From Coprinellus micaceus (Eukaryota; Basidiomycota; Agaricomycetes; Agaricales; Psathyrellaceae): a stretch of 64,000 nucleotides of DNA. Below the pieces are notes generated by a model. It was not told where the DNA came from. It ran no database searches and saw only the letters and a list, made by a program, of their open reading frames with translations. This document shows positions 48,161 through 59,347 of the stretch, in pieces (positions within the stretch are counted from its first letter, which is position 1; the number at the start of each line of letters is the position of its first letter). The translations under genes and the position numbers were made by a program. Where the stretch lies: NCBI GenBank assembly GCA_951394405.1, contig OX596336.1:1178001-1242000 (forward strand), in the 5' to 3' direction.

Positions 48161-48687
48161 TGTTGGCGTTGTGATCACTGACGATGAGCGCTTGTTGAGG
48201 TGAGGTCCAAAAAATGTACTGTCCCACGACCTTGATGATGGTCCATGGACTTCCTTGTCCCACTGGGTGCTGCAGCCCCTATCTCCCCACTTCAGCCCTC
48301 ACAGTACAAGCGCCCATGATAATTCTGCGCGTATTCGGCCAGGATTTTACTAGGGCACGAGGCATTTTGTCGACGAAGCACGACATCAGGTCCCAGGGAC
48401 GCCTCCCCATGAGTTGACCGTCCAAAATCCGTTAGCACTTGCTACGGAGAACATAGCCATGTGCTGCTGCGCAGTCACTCTATACTTTGTGAGTATTCCC
48501 GGTATTCCATCCGCCCTAGTCATACTTCCACTTTTGATAGATCTCTGAGGTCATATCTGTCCCTTGACCTCGAACCACTTTCTCTTCCTCTGTAACCCGG
48601 GGCTGCGTACACTGCGCCCTTGCACGAGGGCCAGCTTGTCCACTTCCTGCGCATACTAGGCGCGTCAGGAGAAGCTAAGCGCCCGCA
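48161..48687. other. Divergent intergenic region
   Basis: Shared upstream region of KRI1 (minus) and the small PPxY membrane protein (plus). It carries three relatives of the recurrent element: GATGAGCGCTTG at about 48184, CAAGCGCCC at about 48309 and TAAGCGCCC at 48676-48684. Confidence 0.55.
48676..48684 (+). repeat. Recurrent element TAAGCGCCC
   Basis: Ends 3 bases before the ATG of the small PPxY protein. Confidence 0.65.
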
Positions 48688-49375
48688 ATGATCGTGCTTC
48701 CAGAGGATGAAGTCGAGTCTGGGACGCCCAACGAGCGCACACCCTTGAAAGGCCCAACAGGGCCCCCTGCGCAGCCTGCCACGTCGTATTCCCAAGCCCC
48801 TCCCCCATACGCCCCCACGTCTCCCATTTCCCCAGTATCACCTACGGGCCAAGCACCATGGCACCCAGGACCTCCATTACACTCCTCAACAACCCCTCTC
48901 GCTAATCCTTCCCGATCGCAATGGCAGACCGACGATGACGCCGTGCGCGGGCGCGCACTCCGCCGCCTCTTTTCAGCCTGGGTTACTGCTTGGATCGTCA
49001 TCCTCCTCTGGGGAATGTTTGTCGGAACCATACAAATCAGCGTAAATGAAATTACCAAGGAGACTCCAGCGGGGATGGTAGTACGTGTTTATCTTCGCCC
49101 ACCGTTTTCTGTCTACTTGTCCTGATCTCTGCTTTTACGACCGACAGTACCGATGGTGGGAGCAAGGAGGACTCATTACTTTCAAGCTTCCTGAAGACAT
49201 GACCGGGAAGAAGTGCGATTGCTCCGGTTCCCCTACGTCCACATCGACACCGTTCGTTCCAGTCGCGACATCCAGCCCACCACTACGACCCTTACCTATT
49301 GACTATCCCCCAACAATCCTACGAGAAGTGGTTACCAGACCTCAGCCCGAGGATACCGCAAAAGGAACTTTTTAG
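48688..49375 (+). CDS. Small single-TM protein with N-terminal PPxY motif
   Basis: Two exons; the first ends GGGATGGTA before GTACGT and the second begins TACCGATGG, giving GMVYRWWEQGGLITFKLPED. The N-terminal 100 residues are proline-rich with PPPY at 38-41. One TM (AWVTAWIVILLWGMFVGTI) follows. The short outer part has a CDC and Thr/Ser/Pro-rich tail ending KGTF at 49375. The plan resembles the N-terminal half of the DUF7330-like protein at 45.1 kb, without the beta domain. Family not recognised. An element copy sits 3 bases before the ATG. Confidence 0.7.
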
Positions 49376-49941
49376 TTAACTATAGCTCTTGGCCCCTTAG
49401 TTCGTGTAGATCTCTCTGCTCGAGTCGCCCTGAAGCTACTGGTTACAATGACTTTGACGACTATATTGTTACGCATTTGTTGAGGAACCTTCTGTACAAG
49501 CTTTGTACCATATACTGCTTCCCGTTCGCTTTCGTTCGTACCGCTTACCTTCACACTTGTGCTTATATCTCTTTGTCCTAGCTGTAGTCTCGTATACACG
49601 GTCCACCACTCTCATGTTTTCTTAAGCCTCAGGCGCAACGGCCCCCAATGCAACGAGGGCTTAAGATGGCGACTAGGCGAGGAACGCCAACGAGATGGAT
49701 AGAAACAAGAGAACTCTATAATCGTAATCATGAGGATACAAAAATCATAGTGAAACAACGAAAGCGTGGACGAGGGTGAAAAACACAACAGATGGAAAAC
49801 AAGTCTAGAATGTCAGAATAGGCTGGTATCCGAACGTGGTAGGCGACACGCAGTGCCTTTTCTCTCCCGACCATCCCTCCCCTCCTCTCCGGCCATCCTC
49901 CCAAGCTCTGGCGAGAGCAAACTGTTGTCCCCAACACGCCC
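49376..49941. other. Convergent intergenic region
   Basis: About 565 bases of 3' flanks. No gene or strong element copy seen. Confidence 0.5.
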
Positions 49942-51217
49942 CTAAGAAGAATACATCCCTATCCCATCCTCCCGCTCCCTCTTCCTCTTTTGCCTTTCCC
50001 TCTCCTCCTTAAAGAACCGAAGACTAAACCCACTATCCACAAACTCCTTGATATACCTCATCTTCGGGAGCTCCAAACTCCCATTCCCCACCTCCTCTGG
50101 GGGGAGGAAGTGGATCATCAACACATACTCGTTCGAGTATGGCGTGCCGGATAGAGAGACTCCGGTGGACGAGGCCTGGGTGATAAAGAAGATGGGTTAA
50201 CGTTGTTAGAGTCGTATCCAGAAAACACCGTTACGCAAAAGGGGAGCAAGGGTGAGGTAAAGGGGCACGGCGACGCAGAAAATGGTGATAGCGAATCACC
50301 GCAGAGGCAAGAAGCTCTCCGGCAATCTATGCATTTCACCTATTCAGTCGAAGACAAGGCGAACGAGGAGAGGAAGCCTCGAAACGCGATAGCCTCGGCA
50401 GAGACCAGAATAGGGAGACGAAATAGAACACCGAACCGCCGTCCGAGAACATCGCTTCGACGAAAAAAGAGAAAACGCTCTCGTCGTCCCGGAACGTAGA
50501 TGCGGTGGTACCCATTAGTAGAATCATAAAGCCACGTTGGACAAGGAGATGAAAAGAAGGGGTGGAATATAGCGAAGAGGGGCGTAAACGCAGAAAAATA
50601 ACTCACATGGACAGTCATCTTGTCCCCGGCCTCTATGACTTCGATAACCTTAGTCTGTACATCCCGACAAGGCAAGGGCAAAATGACATGCGCATGGAGG
50701 CAGACCCAGAAGGCACAGCACAATTAATCGTCGTCATGGACAATTGATGACAAATGCAGGAAGAATTCGAGTGGGCGGGCGGCGGTAGGGGACGACGAAG
50801 AAATGACGTAGGGTATCCCCGAGACCACGCGGAGGGCATTTGCGAAGATCCCGTTAGAAACAGTCGGCGAAAGGGCGAGAGGGAGAGTAAGCTGTCACGC
50901 ACTGCTACAGCCCACGGGAATCAACGCACCTCAAACTTTTCAAACAGTCTCATCACACTCCTCCAGTATTCCAGATACAACTTCTTCGTCAACACCGGCC
51001 TCTCCAAGCTCTTCGGTAAGATTCTGTGTTCGAGTGCCGTGTCAAACACACTGCCCATCGCCTCAAAGTCGCGGTTGTTCACAGAGTCGATGTACGTAAG
51101 GAGGGAGCGCATGTACGCTGAGGGTGCTCGTGGCCGAGAGAAGAAGATGTTGGGGGACTGGCCTGGGTTGAACCCTGGCGAGGAGGCGGCCGTCGAGGAG
51201 CCCGAGTAGCTCGACAT
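49942..51217 (-). CDS. NTF2/SnoaL-like fold protein
   Basis: The ATG at 51217 begins MSSYSGSSTAASSPGF. Exon 1 has YMRSLLTYIDSVNNRDFEAM, LEHRILPKSLERPVLTKKLY and YWRSVMRLFEKFE, the helical start of a SnoaL-like cone. A short middle exon gives TKVIEVIEAGDKMTVH. The last exon gives ASSTGVSLSGTPYSNEYVLM, then RYIKEFVDSGFSLRFFKEE and a basic tail ending GIGMYSS at 49942. The two introns are long for this window (about 265 and 430 nt). No catalytic residues can be assigned; such proteins may be enzymes or binding proteins. The middle exon is supported by good splice sites and phase. Confidence 0.7.
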
Positions 51218-51866
51218 GTCGGGAGGTGCGAGGCGAGTGCTTGCGCAGTGGGAGGGTGGTGGCAATGGTGGGGGGGCTTGTCAACTCAATAGCAAAGCTT
51301 TCCTTTTGTATGGCCGTCCAGACAGGTATTAGATTGCCGGCCTTTTGATGAGAAGGACTGTCGGAGGCGGTGGTGGCAGTGAGAGACGGGACGTCGGTGA
51401 CCTGACTCGCGCTGTCGTCGGGTATATATACCTGTCGTCGTCTTCGGGCAGACTTCGATGCCTCGCCGACCGATCGCGTTCAAGCTCGTAAGTAGCGTCT
51501 TGGGCGTGGCGGCCCAGAACGAGGTCGTCACGGGCAGATCGAATGGCTGGCCGAACTGAAGATCGCGACCTCCCCCAGGTTCGCAGGAATTCTTATCGTC
51601 GTTCCAGAAACTGCAATTCGCGGAGTTAGATTTCTACAAGACTTTATATTAGGAACGGTGTAGAGTAGACGTTCACAGACGTTCACTCACCAGCTGGAAC
51701 CTATAACAAATCTAGGGTGCGCGTGTGATAACAGGTATCAGAATGCGAAACCCTATCGGTGCAAATCGTGGTCAAGTGGAAACCCGCGAAACGTCGTCGT
51801 TACCCCGAAGGGAAGCCCACCCCCACTCCTCTCGTCCAGACCAGCCAGTCATACCCACTGGGTCAG
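51218..51866. other. Intergenic region
   Basis: About 650 bases upstream of the SnoaL-like gene. A minus-strand frame (51286-51531) has no recognisable features. Nothing else seen. Confidence 0.45.
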
Positions 51867-52154
51867 TCAAACACAAGTGACGCAAGGGCACTCCTTTTTC
51901 GTGACAGAAGCGATCACAAAAAAGCGAAAAAAGGGTATGATGGAGATGGGAGGCTGAGGCCCCACACACCCAGAACAGAATCCCGCTGTCACGTCAGAGC
52001 CCATTTGAGTGCAATAGAAAGCTCCTTGTCTTCTGGACGGGCATCGCTGAGGAAAGGGGGTGCAGAGCGGCCCCGATTGTGGCATTACGTTGAGGGCTGG
52101 CAGTCGTGAAGCCTGGAAGATGAGAGGAAGGAAGCAAACAATGAGAAATTGCAT
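51867..52154 (-). CDS. Candidate small secreted cysteine-rich protein
   Basis: An intron-free frame from ATG at 52154 encodes 95 residues. The N-terminus MQFLIVCFLPLIFQASRLPA looks like a signal peptide. After it come eight cysteines (31, 38, 48, 60, 63, 89, 91, 94), an even number suited to disulfides, plus a second hydrophobic patch around 70-84. No family recognised. It could be a chance frame or part of a longer spliced gene; its only support is the signal peptide and cysteine pattern. Confidence 0.3.
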   Translation of the reverse strand: MQFLIVCFLPLIFQASRLPALNVMPQSGPLCTPFPQRCPSRRQGAFYCTQMGSDVTAGFCSGCVGPQPPISIIPFFRFFVIASVTKKECPCVTCV

Positions 52155-52362
52155 CCTCTCGGCATCAGATGGAGACAGGGGCTTGGTCAGCTTTCTTGGG
52201 CAGGAAGCCTCAGCGGGGCGAAATTGGACAAAATCTCCCCTCACTGAAGGCTGCGATAAGATATGGGGCCTAGGAATGTACAAAATGCATTAGCGAACAC
52301 GAAGGTACGGCTAGTAATACACCAAGAAACCAAGAAAGATTTAAAATGGGGCATAGTTGTCT

Positions 52363-52371
52363 GGGCGCCTA
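52363..52371 (-). repeat. Recurrent element (reverse)
   Basis: About 50 bases downstream of the KEN-box gene stop. Confidence 0.65.
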
Positions 52372-52423
52372 ATGGTACATAGGTTGATGTCGTCTTCTCG
52401 TCTTTCGTCATGAATCAGGTTCT

Positions 52424-53906
52424 TCATACAACATACACGTTCTCTGTCTCAAAGTCATACTCTTCCAACTCGCGGAAGTATTCCAAGCGAACCTGTCGTT
52501 CTCGTTCCCACTAGCATTCATATCAGCCTGAGAAGAACGGCACGCGTTGATGGAAAGCAACACACCTCATCCGTGTCAGAACCCTCTGGGACAACGTTAC
52601 TCGACGCCTTGCTCTTTCCCTTCTTCGCCCCCTTCTTTGCTGTCTTCGTCGAACGAGCTTTACGTTTTTCCTTGTCCTCCCCAACCGATGTCGACGCCTC
52701 CGGCGCTTCTAACTTTACATTTCGGCTTCGTAACTGTCTCCGGTTACCCCCCTCCTCAGCACCATCTTCTAGTCTGGGTTGCTTGCTGCCAGGAGAGGTC
52801 TGGGCTTGCTCCCCGTCGGCCTCGTCGTCAAAGATCCTCGCCTTCCGCTTGGTGGACGATGATAGCGATAGCCTCGGTTTCGACGGCGAGGGGCTGCTAG
52901 GACATGATGAAGGCCCTGGGCTATAGAGCTGCTCGTCGTCGACCTCGCGAGCGGTGTACGAGTACCTCGTTCGGTCGACCGTCTTCTGTGGCGTAGGTGG
53001 CAGGTGAGGGGAATCGTCGTCGCTAGAGACTTGGCGATGTGCTACTTCCGCCTCAATGACATATTTGTGCTTTGGCAAGCGTCGGACAGGGCGAGGCGAA
53101 GAGGTGTCGGCCACTAGAATTTCGCCGCCGGCTTCTTCGTCTTCGGCTTCGATCTCGACCTGGTGCTCCCGCTCAGCTTCGAGCTTCTTCTCAAGCGCGA
53201 AGAAGCCGAAGGGATCTGAATTCCGAGGGGTTGGTGCTGGGCGGGATGGGTGGTCACCTTGCTGCACAACATGGTCGAATTCGTCCCAGGCGTTATATGG
53301 TTTCGGCTCCTCCTGTGGTGCTGGCTCCTTAGGGAAGAGCCGCCGGCGAACGTCGGGGAGAGGGGACGAAGGGGGTAGGATGGGGAGATCTGAAGTTTCT
53401 TGCTCCTGCTGAGGTGCCGCCGTCGGCTGGGCTGGAGGGGATGAGGGTGGGAGCGATGAAGGATAAGTGGCGCCCGCTTGTGCTACCGCATTCCTCGCCC
53501 CTGTGCGTCGTGCTACTGACCGCAGTACCGAGAGGTGCAGTGGAGAAGCAATAGAATCAGCCTGGGCGGCGGTCTCGAAATCAACCGCCAACTGTGCATG
53601 ACCCCTGTTGGCTGACTCTGGTGCAGGCAGGTATCGTGAGGTGATATCCTGCAGTGGTAACTTCTCTGTCTTCGTGAGGCTGCCCTTGCCTGGTGGCTTT
53701 TCCTTCCCCTTCCCCTTGGCGGCGGTCGCCTGCGTCGTTGTGGCTCCTAGAGCTGGTCGCCCGGACCCCGCCCTGTTGGATGCTCGAGTTACCCGCCCTT
53801 TATTCTCCTTCTCACTATCACCTGCATTCTCCTTGGCGGATCGTGTCTTTCGTTTGGCGTCTGCAGCGTCCCACTGGCTGCGGGAAACGTTGCGGGTCTT
53901 GGGCAT
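52424..53906 (-). CDS. KEN-box disordered protein, possibly sororin-like
   Basis: The ATG at 53906 begins MPKTRNVSRSQWDAADAKRK. One long exon plus a short last exon, joined as SDTDE|WERERQVRLEYFRELEEY, ends NVYVV with TGA at 52424-52426. It has two KEN motifs (25-27 and 33-35), basic low-complexity stretches, LPLQDITSRYLPAP, an FGF at 233-235 inside DPFGFFALEKKLEAE, many SP/TP sites and a terminal aromatic-acidic helix. KEN boxes mark APC/C-Cdh1 substrates. KEN plus FGF plus a conserved C-terminal helix recalls the cohesin regulator sororin, but the identity is inference. Shares a divergent promoter region with the gene at 54.4 kb. Confidence 0.6.
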
Positions 53907-54427
53907 GGCGATGGCGTGGTTCTTGTTCGTCCGTAGATATGTCGTAGTGGCCTAGTGGGTTGTGTGGATTATGAGAACCCCAGGGAAATTTTGTGGTTTG
54001 GTGCGAGTAGATAAAGGAGTAGAAGAGATATTAGAAAGTGGTCGTTGGTCAACGTTGAGATATGAACCAAGTTCCGTTTGAAACTGGAGCCGTGAGTGCC
54101 GCGGGGCGGTGTTCCAATTTCCCAAGTCGGCCGCGCGCCGTGTTGAACCAAACGACGCGTCGGTACACGTGATTATCTCGTGATTCAGCACGCGTCAAAG
54201 CGAAGGCGAGCGCGTCTGACACCTCCTCCCCCGCTTCCACCTTGTCCACCACCGCGACAAGGTCCTAGAGGCGCCCGGAGGTGAGTCGCGTTATCCAATG
54301 TGCAACGGATCAGGGGGTGCTGTCCCATATGGCGGAGACAAAGCCTCATTCGTGCGTGTTGAATGTTGGCATAGGACCACGAGGATGCCTCGCGGATGAA
54401 TGCAGGCAAACGGGTGCCTGACTATGC
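53907..54427. other. Divergent promoter region
   Basis: About 520 bases between the KEN-box protein (minus) and the phosphodiesterase (plus). It holds a GAGGCGCCCGG sequence near 54269, related to the recurrent element. No gene. Confidence 0.5.
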
Positions 54428-55375
54428 ATGTCGCAGGGCCCGCAAAACGACGCGTTGGCAGGTACTTCAACGATGGCCACCAAAATCCCGCGTTCCCTTT
54501 CTCACTTTCACCCGTCTTCTCGCAAATGGGTACCGTTACCTTCGAGCAAGGGCCCCAGCCAGATAGCGCGGAGCCCTTCAACTCAGAGGCCGAGTTTGTC
54601 TCTTGTTACGTGGAACATCGACTTCCAATCCCCCCGCGCTTCCTCGCGTGCCAACCACATCCTGGAGTATATCCTCGAGAAATCTCGAGCTCCCGATGTC
54701 ATCTTCCTCCAAGAAGTCAGGCCCGACGTCCATGCCTCTCTCCTGGACAACCCGAAAGTGCGGAGGGCCTTCCTGACAACGGACGCGGAGGACGAGCGCT
54801 ACTTCACAGTGGCGCTCTTGTCGAGAAAACGATTTGCCTCGGGGAAAGGCGAAGGCAAGTTCACCCTCGGCCCAGCCTCTCGTGTGGAACTTCCCAGCGC
54901 GTACAAACGGGATGGGCTCTGCGTGGACATCATCCCCCCAAGCGCGCCAGACACCGTCTGCCGCCTCATCAACGTGCACCTCGACTCGCTCTGGCAGCTG
55001 CCTAACCGCACGCAGCAGCTGAAGACCCTGGCCGGCGTCTTGCGCGAGCCTGGATGCAGTGGCGGGCTCATCGCGGGCGACTTCAACTCCATCAACCCCG
55101 GCGATACAACACTCATCAAAGACAACTCGTTGGAGGATGCGTGGCTCGCATTACATGGGAGGACCGACCCTGATGCGCCGACGTGGAGTGTAGGGAAGAA
55201 GCGGAAGGATAAACTGAAACCGCAGAGGTTGGATAAAATTGCGACGACGGGGTTGAGGGTAGAAGACATAGAAATCCTGCATCCGGGTGTTATCGAGGTC
55301 CCCAAGCCAGGCGGAGGGTCTGATTGGCTAGAATGGAGCGACCATAGTGGGCTGCGATGCGTCTTTACCATCTAA
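54428..55375 (+). CDS. Endonuclease/exonuclease/phosphatase (EEP) family, TDP2-like
   Basis: Mg-dependent phosphodiesterase fold; a role in DNA-adduct repair like TDP2 is possible but unproven. A single exon of 315 residues. The motifs occur in the usual order: TWNIDFQSP (metal Asn), FLQEVRPD (metal Glu), VHLDSLW, AGDFNSINPGD (catalytic Asp/Asn) and WSDHSGLRC (Asp-His). TDP2 proteins have the same TWN, QE, GDFN and SDH sites. The ATG at 54428 is the first; an in-frame ATG at 54473 (ACGATGGCC) has a better context and would remove 15 residues. Stop at 55373-55375. Confidence 0.85.
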   Translation: MSQGPQNDALAGTSTMATKIPRSLSHFHPSSRKWVPLPSSKGPSQIARSPSTQRPSLSLVTWNIDFQSPRASSRANHILEYILEKSRAPDVIFLQEVRPDVHASLLDNPKVRRAFLTTDAEDERYFTVALLSRKRFASGKGEGKFTLGPASRVELPSAYKRDGLCVDIIPPSAPDTVCRLINVHLDSLWQLPNRTQQLKTLAGVLREPGCSGGLIAGDFNSINPGDTTLIKDNSLEDAWLALHGRTDPDAPTWSVGKKRKDKLKPQRLDKIATTGLRVEDIEILHPGVIEVPKPGGGSDWLEWSDHSGLRCVFTI

Positions 55376-55677
55376 ATGCACTTTGGCAGTTATGATACCC
55401 GCCTCCAGTCTATTGAGCGTCTCCAGCATTGACGATTCCCAGTCCTGCGTCGGAGCTCACTCGGGACAAAGTTTCGATGGGATCCTCGTGCACTGCAAAC
55501 CGCAACTTTTAGGCGCCCACAACGGCCTCTGTAAACGATCTGCAGATACGGCTTGTAACTGGCGCCTCGTGCCCTTCTTACTCCCAACCCCCTTCATCGA
55601 TTGGATATTGACCGCGCCACTCAAGCGTAAGTACTTTCCTCACCGCTCAGTGTGCACGGTTAAACTCCCCAACACAG
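55376..55677. other. Intergenic region with probable 5' UTR intron
   Basis: Carries an element copy at 55510-55518. A GTAAGT...ACACAG intron ends immediately before the ATG of the next gene, as in its minus-strand paralogue. Confidence 0.5.
55510..55518 (+). repeat. Recurrent element TAGGCGCCC
   Basis: Between the EEP gene and the broken F-box-like paralogue. Confidence 0.65.
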
Positions 55678-57902
55678 ATGCTCCAACTATTTCGCAAGAA
55701 AGACCGAATCAGCGAGCACCGATTAAGCACTCTACTCAACTGCAACAGTGCGCCGAGCGACGAAGAGCGGCTAGCACTCAAACAAAGCCTCCAGGAGCTC
55801 ACGTCAGCCTACGAGAGGGCCTGCGGCGGACCCTACTCACCCACAGGCCCCTTCCTCAAGCCCGGTCGAAGATACCTCGAACCCGTCCAGCGCCATCAGC
55901 GCGTTCTCTCCTCCACCCGCCTGGTGCCACCCGAAATTTGGCATGCGATATTCCGATACACGGTACTTAATGTCGAGCTGGTGACCTCCCACTGCTCAAC
56001 GGTCGAACGGATCCGCCTGGTCTCGCGAAGCTGGAATGACCTCGCGTGTGCTTGCCCTAGCCTATGGTGCAACCTTCCCTTGATCGACAACGCCGTCATC
56101 CCGTCGATGCGGGAGGAAAGCACCCACGTCTTCTATCATCGAGGTCTGAAACGATACCTCTCCCGCTCGCGCGGGTTGCCCATATCGTTCACCTTCGAAT
56201 ATATAACGGAAGAGGCAGTCCATCTGGGCGAGGCCTTGCAGTGGGTTCGTGCCCTCGCCCGGGAATCGCGCAGGTGGGACGTTGTAGAGTTTCGCGCCAA
56301 TGCCTCGATCTTGCATGAGCTCAGGGTGCGGGTACCTGGTCGAGTCCCGCTTCTTTCAAGTTTCACGTTCAAAATGCTTGGAGTACAGGCCACGCCAGCT
56401 ACGTTGGTCACGGTAGACTTCCTCACGGATGCACCTAGTCTGAGGCACGTCGAGTTCGACTCCCTTGGGCTAGGCCGGAGAGTGCGGAACGAGTATTATG
56501 AGGATTCCACGTTCAACCTCACACTTCCTTGAGACCAGCTGGAAACCTTCAAGGGCGCTATCCAGAGATCATCCGCGTATCCTCAAGCACTAGAAGAGGG
56601 AACGGAGCTCAACTCTCTGAAGTTCACATCGAACAATACGGACGCTCTTCCTAAGCCTCCGCCTTCTTTACGACGACTCGCGAAACTCAGCCTGTGCTTC
56701 GGGAAGTCCCTACCTCCCGAAGCTCTCATAACCCACCTGCAATGCCTCACGCTCCCCTCGCTAAGCGAGCTGGAAGTGTACTGGTGGGGGAGTTTTACCG
56801 TGGATCTCTATAACACCGTGTTGTCAATGATCAAGCGTTCTGGGTGCTCTCTCAAACGCTTGGCAACGGAACACAACCTAGACTACCACACCTACGCTCA
56901 ACTCGAGCGATTCAACGAGGTATTGTACCAATGTCCAAATTTGACGCACCTGGACATAGCCTACCTGACCGGCTCGACGCTTGAAGTCCTGATTCCCGAC
57001 CCAAACCCCTCGAAGAAACCTCCGCTACCGAATCTCCGAGTTCTTACCCTCCGATACCCCTCGACGACTGGCAGCCAAGTTGAGCCCGTGGATCCTATAC
57101 CACTGGTCAAGGTCGTCTATGGAAGAACAAACCCTGCTAGGAAGCCACTTCGGGATCTCGAGGACGTATATGTGATGCACGACGACCACGATAACTGGCG
57201 GGGTGCAGTCCTGGCCTTGGGAAGCGACGGGCCTTCAAGCCACTTCCAGACGTCTACACCCTTCGACCCGACGCTTTATATGACTGGCTTGCAGTGGAAG
57301 GCTGAGCTGATAAAGAACGTTTCTCCGGTGCCGGAAACGGACGGCGCCTTTAGCATTGGGCGCAGGGCGGCAGTGAACCAGGTCTTGAGTGGGATGGAGG
57401 AGTACGAACTTCGGGGGCGTGATACCAATGTCCTTGTGGTACGCCTCCGTTTTCTAGACTCGCGATTTTGAGTTACTTATTCCTCATACCCGCAGCTACT
57501 TGGTATCCCTGCCTTACTCGCATCGATTGGGCGGGACGAAAATGGAAAGCTTTTTTCTGGAGATCATCCCCACACCACTCACCGACAACAGGCGGAGGAG
57601 ATCTTGACCAAGTGGAGGCCTCTTCTGCTAGAGAACTTCCGGGCGTCACCATACCGCTGGTGTTTTATCAAGAGTGCGACGTCCAGAGTGAGATATGTTG
57701 GTCAGGACGGCCTTGATTTCAACGGTACGTACCTTTCCCCGAGATGCAGAGGGCCCGAGTCGCCAGTCCTATTCTAACTTACTTCATAGGAAGAGAGGCA
57801 GAGTTTGAGGGGGACTGGGAGCGAATCCTGGGAGGAGGGGACGTAGAATCCTGGAGTGTGGCACCCAAAGGGTCTGCTTGGCTTGTTCCGAACGAGGAAT
57901 GA
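55678..57902 (+). pseudogene. F-box-like LRR paralogue broken by one TGA
   Basis: Paralogue of the gene at 36.3-38.5 kb, alignable along its full length. Exons 55678-57438, 57496-57724 (229 nt, as in the paralogue) and 57790-57902 sum to 2103 nt. The frame is open throughout except for TGA at 56530-56532, where the paralogue has TGG (LPWEQLETFKG against LP-stop-DQLETFKG). No frameshift is seen and all splice sites look intact, so the break is one G-to-A change. It may be a recent pseudogene, a truncated 284-residue product, an allelic null or a sequence error. The N-terminal F-box-like region (PPEIWHAIFRYTVL) would survive in a truncated product. Confidence 0.8.
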
Positions 57903-58343
57903 GAATGTGACTCTTCGACTTTGTTTGAACTTCGCGCTAGGCAGTACGCAATATCCTCAGAGCATGCCAAGGCCTCATTGACACCATCAGTTCAACATAT
58001 TAAAGAGGGTGAGATCCCGCAGCGGAACGTCCTCGCGCGAATACTCGATTGTAGCGATTTGGTTTCTGTCGTACACGAGGTAATCTGGGCCTCTGATCTG
58101 GACAGGAGCTAAGTAGTGGGCGGCTCACGGTTCCCGCTGTTCGAGCGACACGTCCATACCGTAGTCGCACGAAGTTCCCGGAATACGTCACGCCAATCGG
58201 TATTTATTCCGACGCCCTTTTGTTTCTAACACGAGACCGCGGGCCGGGGTGAAGCTATTGTAAGGTATTGCGAGCTTATCAACACCCGTAACAAAAGCTC
58301 TTGAACCGCGTCTTCCTCTACGTTCCCAGTTCCACTTCCCGCA
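57903..58343. other. Intergenic region
   Basis: About 440 bases; no gene supported. Confidence 0.45.
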
Positions 58344-59347
58344 ATGTGCCAGCCCTCTACTTCTAGCCTCGATCCAGAGTACTTTTGGAACTTCATAACC
58401 TTCTCAGTATGTGTTCACATCTCATGTAAACGACCTGCACGCGCAAACTGATGCTCAGGTCGAAAGTCGACTCTTCCGTGTCCCCACATACCGATTCATC
58501 CAAGAGTCCAATTACTTCTCTGCTACATATGATATGAGCGTCCTTGGACCTGACTGTGGCTTGGAGCATGCCCATATGCACGCTGTCGAGCTTGACGTCG
58601 CCCTCGTCGATTTTCAGGCCTTTCTGAAAGTGCTATATCCCAGGTACGTTGGTATACGCCTCGCAGATTTGGGCACCAGTCTGACGATGTTACCATCTCA
58701 GAGAGCGCCTTTCTCTGGAGCAGATATCTCTAACCCAAGAAGAATGGGTGTCAGTGTTGAAGCTCTCAAGCAAGTGGTTCTTCCGAGAGCTCCGCGAACG
58801 CGCCATGAAGAAGATGGATGTTCCTCCCGTCCTTCAGCGGATCTCGCTTGCCGAAGAGTGCAACATTCCACTGTGGCTTGAAGGTGGTTACACCGAACTC
58901 GCCATGCGCGAGGAGACGATAAGCTTGGAGGATGCGGGCCAAATTGGACTTCGCAACACCATACGTCTTTACGAGGTCCGCGATCGATGTTATCGGGGGG
59001 TATTGAGCCTAGATGGTGTCGTAGAGGCGATACACGCCACCTTCGCCCATGAACTTGGCAGGATGCATGAAGCAAACAACCAGCATCTTTCCAAGCAACT
59101 CGCAGGGTTGATCAAAGCGCCACAAGATGTGGAGGAGGAGGAATATCCCTTGGATAAGAAAGCACTCAAGCAGCAATCCACTGCGGTTAAGAAAAGGAAG
59201 AAAAGGAGCGAAAGGGAGTCACAGAGTGCGGCAAAGGGCGGGCAAGAAGGAACTGGGCAGGAGGTGGCACAACACAACCCTCAATCCCCCGTAGTGGGAG
59301 CTCAGCCACTACCTCAGGACTCTCCAGGTGCAGCTGAAAGTATATAA
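58344..59347 (+). CDS. BTB/POZ-domain protein (BTB-5)
   Basis: Three exons (58344-58406, 58459-58643, 58702-59347) sum to 894 nt, 297 residues. Exon 1 encodes MCQPSTSSLDPEYFW and NFITFS; exon 2 VESRLFRVPTYRFIQESNYF to FQAFLKVLYPR; exon 3 the helical repeat (EEWVSVLKLSSKWFFRELRE) with IGLRNTIRLYEVRD. The tail is basic (KKRKKRSERES) and Gln/Pro/Ala-rich. The BTB core is closest to BTB-4 at 40 kb, and both genes sit beside a copy of the F-box-like LRR gene. Confidence 0.85.
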
